Part shown: positions 59,016-64,000 of the stretch, piece by piece
Position numbering within the stretch: position 1 is the stretch's first letter
Layout of the letters: each line of letters begins with the position of its first letter
From: Clostridia bacterium
Lineage (GTDB): Bacteria; Bacillota; Clostridia; Oscillospirales; Acutalibacteraceae
Direction of reading: 5' to 3'
DNA length: 64,000 nucleotides
Assembly: GCA_017521925.1 (NCBI GenBank)
Contig: JAFXBG010000001.1
Span: 51,504-115,503, forward strand
Notes under the pieces: generated by a model
The model's database searches: none
What the model was told of the DNA's origin: nothing
The model's input: the letters and a program-made list of their open reading frames with translations, nothing else
Translations under genes and position numbers: made by a program

Positions 59016-60380
59016 TTACTTTGCAATACTTCTTGCCACATGCACACCGCTTGCAGATGCGTGGGAAAGCGAATGGGTAATGCCTGAGCCGTCGCCTATG
59101 ATGTAAAGACCGGGATAGCAGCTTTCAAGCTTCTTGCTTACTTCAACTTCCATATTGTAGAACTTAACTTCTACGCCATAAAGCAGTGTGTCGTCGTTGG
59201 CAGTACCTGGGGCAACTTTATCCAGAGCATAAATCATCTCGATAATACCGTCCAGAATTCGCTTGGGAAGCACAAGGCTCAAGTCACCGGGAGTAGCCTG
59301 TAAAGTGGGGGTTATAAATGCATCTTCTATTCTGCCCTCGGTTGAACGGCGGCCGCGTATAAGGTCGCCAAAACGCTGAACGATAACGCCGCCGCCCAGC
59401 ATATTTGAAAGTCGGGCAATAGATTCGCCGTAGCCGTTGGAGTCTTTAAAAGGCTCCGAGAAATGCTTTGAAACGAGCAAAGCAAAGTTTGTGTTCTCGG
59501 TCTGCATAGAGGGGTCTTCGTAGCTGTGTCCGTTAACCGTGATGATACCGTTGGTGTTTTCATTAACAACGGCACCTTTAGGATTCATACAGAAGGTACG
59601 GACCTTATCGCCGTACTTTTCGGTACGGTAAACAATCTTACTTTCATAAAGTTCGTCGGTAAGATGTGCAAACACAGCAGCAGGAAGCTCAACACGGACA
59701 CCGATATCAACACGGTTGGACTCGGTAGGAATGCTTAAATCCTTGCATACCTTTTCCATCCATTTGCTGCCGCTTCTGCCAACAGAAACAATGCATTTCT
59801 TACAGGGGTATGCACCTTTTTTGGTTCTGATTTCATAACCGCCGGGGATAATCTTGATAGCCTCAACAGGAGTGTCAAAGAAAAAGGTCACCTTATCTTT
59901 AAGCTCGTTATAGAGGTTTTCAAGAACTATATAATTTATGTCGGTACCTAAATGACGTACAGATGCATCAAGAAGATGCAGGTCGCTCTGGATACATAAG
60001 GTCTTGAAACGGGTACCTGCGGTAGAGTAAAGCTTACAGCCCTCACCGCCGAATCGCATATTGATTTCATCTACATAGTGCATCAGCTCCAAAGCGTGCT
60101 TTTTGCCGATGTACTCGTATAACGTACCGCCGAAATCGTTGGTAATATTATACTTACCGTCAGAGAAAGCTCCTGCACCGCCGAATCCGCTCATAATCGA
60201 GCAGCTCTTACAACCGATACAGGTTTTTATCTTATCACCGTCAATAGGACAGCGGCGTTTGCTGAGCTCGTGGCCTGCTTCAAATACCGCAACCTTTAGT
60301 TCAGGCTTGAGCTTGATAAGCTCAAAGGCAGCATATATACCGCCGGGACCTGCACCGATAATTACAACATCATATTTCAC
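59016..60380 (-). CDS. FAD-dependent oxidoreductase of the COG2509 type
   Basis: The 454-residue flavoprotein has an N-terminal FAD-binding GxGPGG motif (VVIIGAGPGGIYAAFEL), a Cys-bearing segment CPIDGDKIKTCIGCKSCSIMSGFGGAGAFSDGKYN and a C-terminal LYIIGDGSGITHSLSHASASG. It fits the uncharacterised COG2509 dehydrogenases of anaerobes; substrate and partner are unknown. The CIGCKSC pattern could hold an Fe-S cluster or act in redox. It starts with GTG at 60380 after CAGGAGGATC. Confidence 0.88.
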   Translation of the reverse strand: MKYDVVIIGAGPGGIYAAFELIKLKPELKVAVFEAGHELSKRRCPIDGDKIKTCIGCKSCSIMSGFGGAGAFSDGKYNITNDFGGTLYEYIGKKHALELMHYVDEINMRFGGEGCKLYSTAGTRFKTLCIQSDLHLLDASVRHLGTDINYIVLENLYNELKDKVTFFFDTPVEAIKIIPGGYEIRTKKGAYPCKKCIVSVGRSGSKWMEKVCKDLSIPTESNRVDIGVRVELPAAVFAHLTDELYESKIVYRTEKYGDKVRTFCMNPKGAVVNENTNGIITVNGHSYEDPSMQTENTNFALLVSKHFSEPFKDSNGYGESIARLSNMLGGGVIVQRFGDLIRGRRSTEGRIEDAFITPTLQATPGDLSLVLPKRILDGIIEMIYALDKVAPGTANDDTLLYGVEVKFYNMEVEVSKKLESCYPGLYIIGDGSGITHSLSHASASGVHVARSIAK

Positions 60381-60540
60381 GATAGATCCTCCTGTTTATA
60401 AGAAACATTCAATAGTAGTTTTGTATCAATATTAACTATATCACAAGGGTTTAAAAAAGTAAATAAACCATTGTACCAAGCAATAAATAAAATATTGGTA
60501 AATACGCTTTTAGCACATAAAAGAAAGTGAACAGGCTTGT

Positions 60541-60856
60541 GTGAACATTGCTTTACTTACACTCGGTGCAGATATGTTCAGAAACGGTATTTTCATTTAT
60601 AACCGACTCATAAAGCTTATACCCGCTTGCAACTCCACCGATAATCAATGTTCTTATATTCCTGATTCCAACTGCTAATGTTTTTATATTTATACCATAT
60701 TTATCTTCAGATAACAATCAGAGTTTCTTGATTGGTATAGTAAGCGAAATCGTTCTTCTCTGTTGCAAAAAAGCATTTGAAAAACATATTGAAAATGCAA
60801 CAGAGACCAGTGAACAAAATAAACTAATCGAGCTTCCGTTTGTGACTGTATCATAA
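60541..60856 (+). pseudogene. Frameshifted remnant of a membrane protein gene
   Basis: From 60541 one frame reads VNIALLTLGADMFRNGIFIY and then degenerates to a stop at 60678. An overlapping frame from 60614 continues as hydrophobic NVLIFLIPTANVFIFIPYL and later IGIVSEIVLLCCKKAFEKHI, stopping at 60856. Two adjoining frames with complementary hydrophobic content indicate a frameshift in a former membrane protein. I do not recognise the family. A terminator follows. Confidence 0.45.
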
Positions 60857-60869
60857 AAAGTTTTTTCTT

Positions 60870-60907
60870 AGCAGATTTTATCAGTTGCTGAGGTTTTTTA
60901 TTATCTT
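60870..60907 (+). terminator. Terminator after the membrane protein remnant
   Basis: CTTAGCA pairs with TGCTGAG and is followed by GTTTTTTATTATC. Confidence 0.65.
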
Positions 60908-60943
60908 TTCATGGTTTATTAAGATAGAATTACCTTAAAAATA

Positions 60944-60972
60944 TTGACACGGATTTTAAGAACATATAAAAT
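60944..60972 (+). promoter_or_regulatory. Promoter of the adhesin gene
   Basis: TTGACA (60944-60949) and TAAAAT (60967-60972) are separated by 17 bases. The remaining leader to 61152 is about 170 bases and shows no riboswitch that I recognise. Confidence 0.75.
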
Positions 60973-61152
60973 GATAAGTGTAATAATGGGTAAGTTTAAC
61001 GTGTGGCAGATTGCTTTGTTTTTAAGGCGAAAAGCTACCGTAAAATCTTGCTCATATTCTTAATTTCCAAGGGCTTTTTATTTTGCGTTTGTCCCCCTTT
61101 ACACAACTGCCCTTGTTTATATATATTTACAAAATAAAAGGAGGATTTTTAA

Positions 61153-64000
61153 TTGAAAACGAAGAAATTTTTTGGCAAAAGAGCCTTAAGCTTACTGCTT
61201 ACTCTCTTAATGGTGCTTTCCTTGGTGCCTATGTCGCTTTTCTCTGCTTTTGCGGCGGCTGATACCTCAGCTTATGCACCTACCCGAAGAGAGAACTATT
61301 ATAATGATGATGACGCTATTTTTGCAAACGGCACAGCTATCACCATTGAAGAAGCACCCAACGGCACAAGAATTTGGTATATGAGCGGAAGTACCAAAAA
61401 ATATGTAACTGCAAACGGTGAAAACGGCGAAGACCTGTCTGAGTGGCGTATATTCGCAGGTTCTAATAATCAGGACGGTATGAGGGGTGTTAACGGCTCC
61501 ATTACCATGACCGGCGGTACAGTTAGCCGTATTTATGCAGGTCAGCACTATGGTGGCTTCTCAGGAATATCAAACATCACGATTTTCGGCGGTACAGTTA
61601 AAGAAGCAATTGTTTGTAATTCAAGGGCAATGGTAAGTTCAAACGATTACATTAATACCGTAAATATTTTTGATGTAACGGGTGCCACAATCACAACGGC
61701 TGGTGGTAAAGCAGACAATGTTGTACAGAAGAAGGGGACTGTATGGAACGTTTCCGGTAATGGCGTTGTTCCTTCCGGTTTCACCTTAACAGTAAATGAG
61801 GGCGAAACCCTGACAGTGCCTGCAGGCAGTACCCTCACCAACAACGGTACAATTGTTAATAACGGCGGAACAATTAAATTGTATGGTCAGTTAAAGGGTA
61901 ATGCTCCACAGGGTTATGCTCCGCTTTCAGATGTTTCACTCTCTACCGAAGCAGTGCCTGCCAACTCATCAACAACATTATCTGCAACTTTAACTCCTGC
62001 TGATAACGTGATTATGCCCGTTGTTTCTTACGAGCTTATAGACGCAGGCACAACAGATGCAGTATTAAACGGAACAAACCTCTCGGTTTATGGCGAGGGT
62101 AAAGTAAAAATCAAGGTTACAGTTTCTGACGGCTACTGTACCCCTGTTGAAAAGATTTTTGAAATACCTGTGACCTTTACAAAGGTAACAGATATAACAG
62201 GCAACGTTCCCACAGAGTCTTGGGTAAACGTAAGCAATACCTTGCCTGCAATGACAGTAACCCCTGATAACGCAAGCTACAAAGCCCTTACTTGGTCTGT
62301 TTTAAATGCAGGCACAACAGGTGCACAAATAAACGGCAACAAGTTAATTGCAACCAGTTCAGGCACAGCAACAATCCGTGCAACAGTTGCCAACGGCTTA
62401 GCTTACGGTACTGATTTTGTTAAAGATTATACCGTAACCTTCAGCTCAACCGATAAGCTCGACATTTCTGTCGGTTCGATTACAATTTCAAAAAAGGACG
62501 ACTCTACATTAACTGTAAGCTTTTCCGGTTTTGATGGCGGCAGCAAAGATTACGCCGCTGACGAGCCTATTGAAATTACCGGCAGCACAACTGCTAATAA
62601 TATTGTTGTAGAAAGCGGTACAGTTGCAAACATTGTTCTGAACAATGTTGAGATTATTGGCGATGATAAATTAAGAGCAATAGAAATAAAATCGGGAGCC
62701 GAGGCTGACATTGCCTTGTTAGGAGAAAACACTCTTACAGGTCGTTCCGGTATTTACATAAATAGTAATTCTAAGGCTACAATAGGCGGCACAGGTGTGC
62801 TTAATGCAACTACTTTGTATGATGGAACCCATGGTGCTATTGGCGGTTTGGGTGAAGGCGAAATCGTCATCAACGGCGGTACAATTACTGCAACAGTAGA
62901 AAACACATGGAACAGCGGTATCGTCGGCACAAAAATCACTATTAACGATGGCATAGTTTCGGCAACAGCAGGTAGGGAAGGTGCCGGTATTGGTAGCCGA
63001 AGAGATGCCGATTATGCAACTGACGTTATTATTAACGGCGGTACTGTTACCGCAAGCGGTAGTGCAGGTATCGGCGGAGGATATATTTCTGACGAAACTT
63101 TCAGCGTTACCATTAACGATGGTATTGTTACAGCAAGTGGCAGAGGTGCTGGTGCCGGAATTGGTAGCGGATATTATGGTGTTGCCGGCAAAGTAATCAT
63201 AAACGGCGGCAACATTACATCAAGCTCTTTAAATTATGGTGCCGGAATTGGTAGCGGTCAATTAGGCAAAGCTGTTGATGTAACAATTAACGGCGGTACT
63301 GTAACCTCAACAAATACAGGTTATCGCTATGGTGCTGCAATAGGCGGCGGATATTATGCTGAAACCGGCAACATAGTCATTACCGGTGGTAATATAAAGG
63401 CGGATTCAGGCAGTACTTATTCCGAGGATATAGGTAAGGGATATTACGCTAAATCCGAAGGCACTCTTACAGACGGCAAGGGTAACAATGTATATCTTAA
63501 CACAATCACCCTTGATGGAGCCTCAGAACAGAAAGCTGTTACCGAAGTAAAGGGCGTTGAGAGCTACGGGCTTAATGACGTAATAACCCTCGACACAAAT
63601 ATGCTCTATTTCTATCTGCCTGAGACAGATAATCTTAACAGCCTTTATCTTGAAAACGATCTGTACACAGGTGCTTTAACAGGCACAACCGAAAAAACAG
63701 GCACATTCACACTCCACGCCCAGCATAATTGGGAAGACGGCAAGTGCCCTGTTTGCGGTGAGGAATGCGTGCATAACTTCGAAAACGGCAAATGTACAAT
63801 CTGCGGTATGGAAGATCCCAACGCAAAGGATAAGCTTTTGGGTCATACAATCAGCCTTGGCGACAAGATTGCCGTAAACTACTATATGAGCCTTACCTCT
63901 AAGACAATTGCTGATGCAAATGCAAAAATGGTATTCACAGTTCCCGACACAGGCTCAACATATACACTTGAAATTCCTGTAAGCGAAGTAACACCTAACA
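61153..64000 (+). CDS. Large secreted repeat adhesin / surface protein, 3'-truncated by the window end
   Basis: A continuous frame starts at TTG 61153 (ribosome site AAAGGAGG) and runs without a stop to the window end, giving at least 949 residues. Residues 1-36 form a signal peptide (FFGKRALSLLLTLLMVLSLV, ending FAAA). Bacterial-Ig-like regions follow (about residues 255-440). Gly-rich repeats come next (about 450-760), built on INGGTVTASG and AGIGSGYY units typical of parallel beta-helix surface proteins. Two short zinc-ribbon-like repeats (HNWEDGKCPVCGEEC and HNFENGKCTICGMED, about residues 857-890) are followed by the start of another domain. It probably mediates attachment to glycans or host surfaces; the anchoring end is outside the window. 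Confidence 0.85.
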   Translation, partial: MKTKKFFGKRALSLLLTLLMVLSLVPMSLFSAFAAADTSAYAPTRRENYYNDDDAIFANGTAITIEEAPNGTRIWYMSGSTKKYVTANGENGEDLSEWRIFAGSNNQDGMRGVNGSITMTGGTVSRIYAGQHYGGFSGISNITIFGGTVKEAIVCNSRAMVSSNDYINTVNIFDVTGATITTAGGKADNVVQKKGTVWNVSGNGVVPSGFTLTVNEGETLTVPAGSTLTNNGTIVNNGGTIKLYGQLKGNAPQGYAPLSDVSLSTEAVPANSSTTLSATLTPADNVIMPVVSYELIDAGTTDAVLNGTNLSVYGEGKVKIKVTVSDGYCTPVEKIFEIPVTFTKVTDITGNVPTESWVNVSNTLPAMTVTPDNASYKALTWSVLNAGTTGAQINGNKLIATSSGTATIRATVANGLAYGTDFVKDYTVTFSSTDKLDISVGSITISKKDDSTLTVSFSGFDGGSKDYAADEPIEITGSTTANNIVVESGTVANIVLNNVEIIGDDKLRAIEIKSGAEADIALLGENTLTGRSGIYINSNSKATIGGTGVLNATTLYDGTHGAIGGLGEGEIVINGGTITATVENTWNSGIVGTKITINDGIVSATAGREGAGIGSRRDADYATDVIINGGTVTASGSAGIGGGYISDETFSVTINDGIVTASGRGAGAGIGSGYYGVAGKVIINGGNITSSSLNYGAGIGSGQLGKAVDVTINGGTVTSTNTGYRYGAAIGGGYYAETGNIVITGGNIKADSGSTYSEDIGKGYYAKSEGTLTDGKGNNVYLNTITLDGASEQKAVTEVKGVESYGLNDVITLDTNMLYFYLPETDNLNSLYLENDLYTGALTGTTEKTGTFTLHAQHNWEDGKCPVCGEECVHNFENGKCTICGMEDPNAKDKLLGHTISLGDKIAVNYYMSLTSKTIADANAKMVFTVPDTGSTYTLEIPVSEVTPN

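Noticed and set aside
60381-60540. Purine riboswitch before the COG2509-xpt pair
   Set aside because: No three-way junction or conserved loop sequence of the purine aptamer could be found on the minus strand.
60973-61152. Riboswitch (such as cyclic-di-GMP) in the adhesin leader
   Set aside because: The 170-base leader has AAGGCGAAAAGCTACCG-like bases but lacks the conserved aptamer elements; I cannot support a class.

Overview
The window looks like a chromosome segment of a low- to mid-GC Gram-positive anaerobe of the class Clostridia, probably close to the Ruminococcaceae/Oscillospirales. The evidence is the CIRCE-hrcA-grpE-dnaK-dnaJ-prmA order, strong AGGAGG ribosome sites, several secreted proteins with type I dockerin-like Ca-binding repeats, C_GCAxxG_C_C and GGGtGRT family proteins, and a ferredoxin-thioredoxin-reductase-like protein. 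The taxon is inferred from gene content only.

Layout. 0-7 kb: the end of a cell-shape cluster (PBP2-like transpeptidase, MinD), a methylglyoxal-synthase homologue that lacks the catalytic Asp, a C_GCAxxG protein, an M14 peptidase, a two-component system and a decayed dockerin gene. 7.2-16 kb: three tRNAs (Met, Glu, Leu), a GH13 alpha-glucan hydrolase and a complete oligopeptide ABC importer (oppBCDF plus lipoprotein oppA). 16-21 kb, minus strand: hisS-aspS and an ECF sigma/anti-sigma pair. 21-26.5 kb is an accessory, AT-richer stretch with a Fic protein, two dockerin-bearing secreted proteins (CAP and CHAP), a 101-bp near-perfect direct repeat, gene remnants and a folded dispersed repeat. 26.5-30 kb: a GGGtGRT/Fe-S-scaffold pair, small membrane proteins and rpsT. 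30-37.6 kb: the heat-shock operon under CIRCE, prmA and an Mrp-type Fe-S carrier. 37.6-42.6 kb: thioredoxin with an FTR-like protein, CapA, mtnN, rsmE and pncC. 42.6-46.5 kb: malQ-glgP. 46.6-50.5 kb: two BspA-type leucine-rich-repeat proteins with dockerins. 50.6-58.3 kb: ABC exporter, Fe-S aldo/keto reductase, EamA transporter, MmcQ/YjbR protein, then an ArsR-led operon (ArsR, C_GCAxxG, DUF5714, ArsC-like, nitroreductase, stand-alone TipAS, SDR). 58.4-60.4 kb, minus strand: xpt and a COG2509 flavoprotein. The window ends inside a large secreted repeat adhesin that starts at 61153.

How the genes fit together. The GH13 enzyme, 4-alpha-glucanotransferase and phosphorylase outline uptake and breakdown of maltodextrin or glycogen. 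The Opp system supplies peptides. The dockerin proteins suggest a cell-surface assembly whose scaffoldin lies outside this window. The redox genes (Trx/FTR, Mrp, NifU-like/GGGtGRT, C_GCAxxG, ArsC-like) fit an Fe-S-rich anaerobic metabolism.

Main points to follow up: (1) a dispersed palindromic element in three diverged copies whose paired arms change in a compensatory way and which directly follows a stop codon in two of the three copies; (2) the ArsR-led Cys-rich operon, which has no metalloid efflux pump; (3) the MgsA homologue with Gly at the catalytic Asp position; (4) the remnants and repeats at 22.6-26.4 kb. All calls come from reading the sequence; no database search was run.
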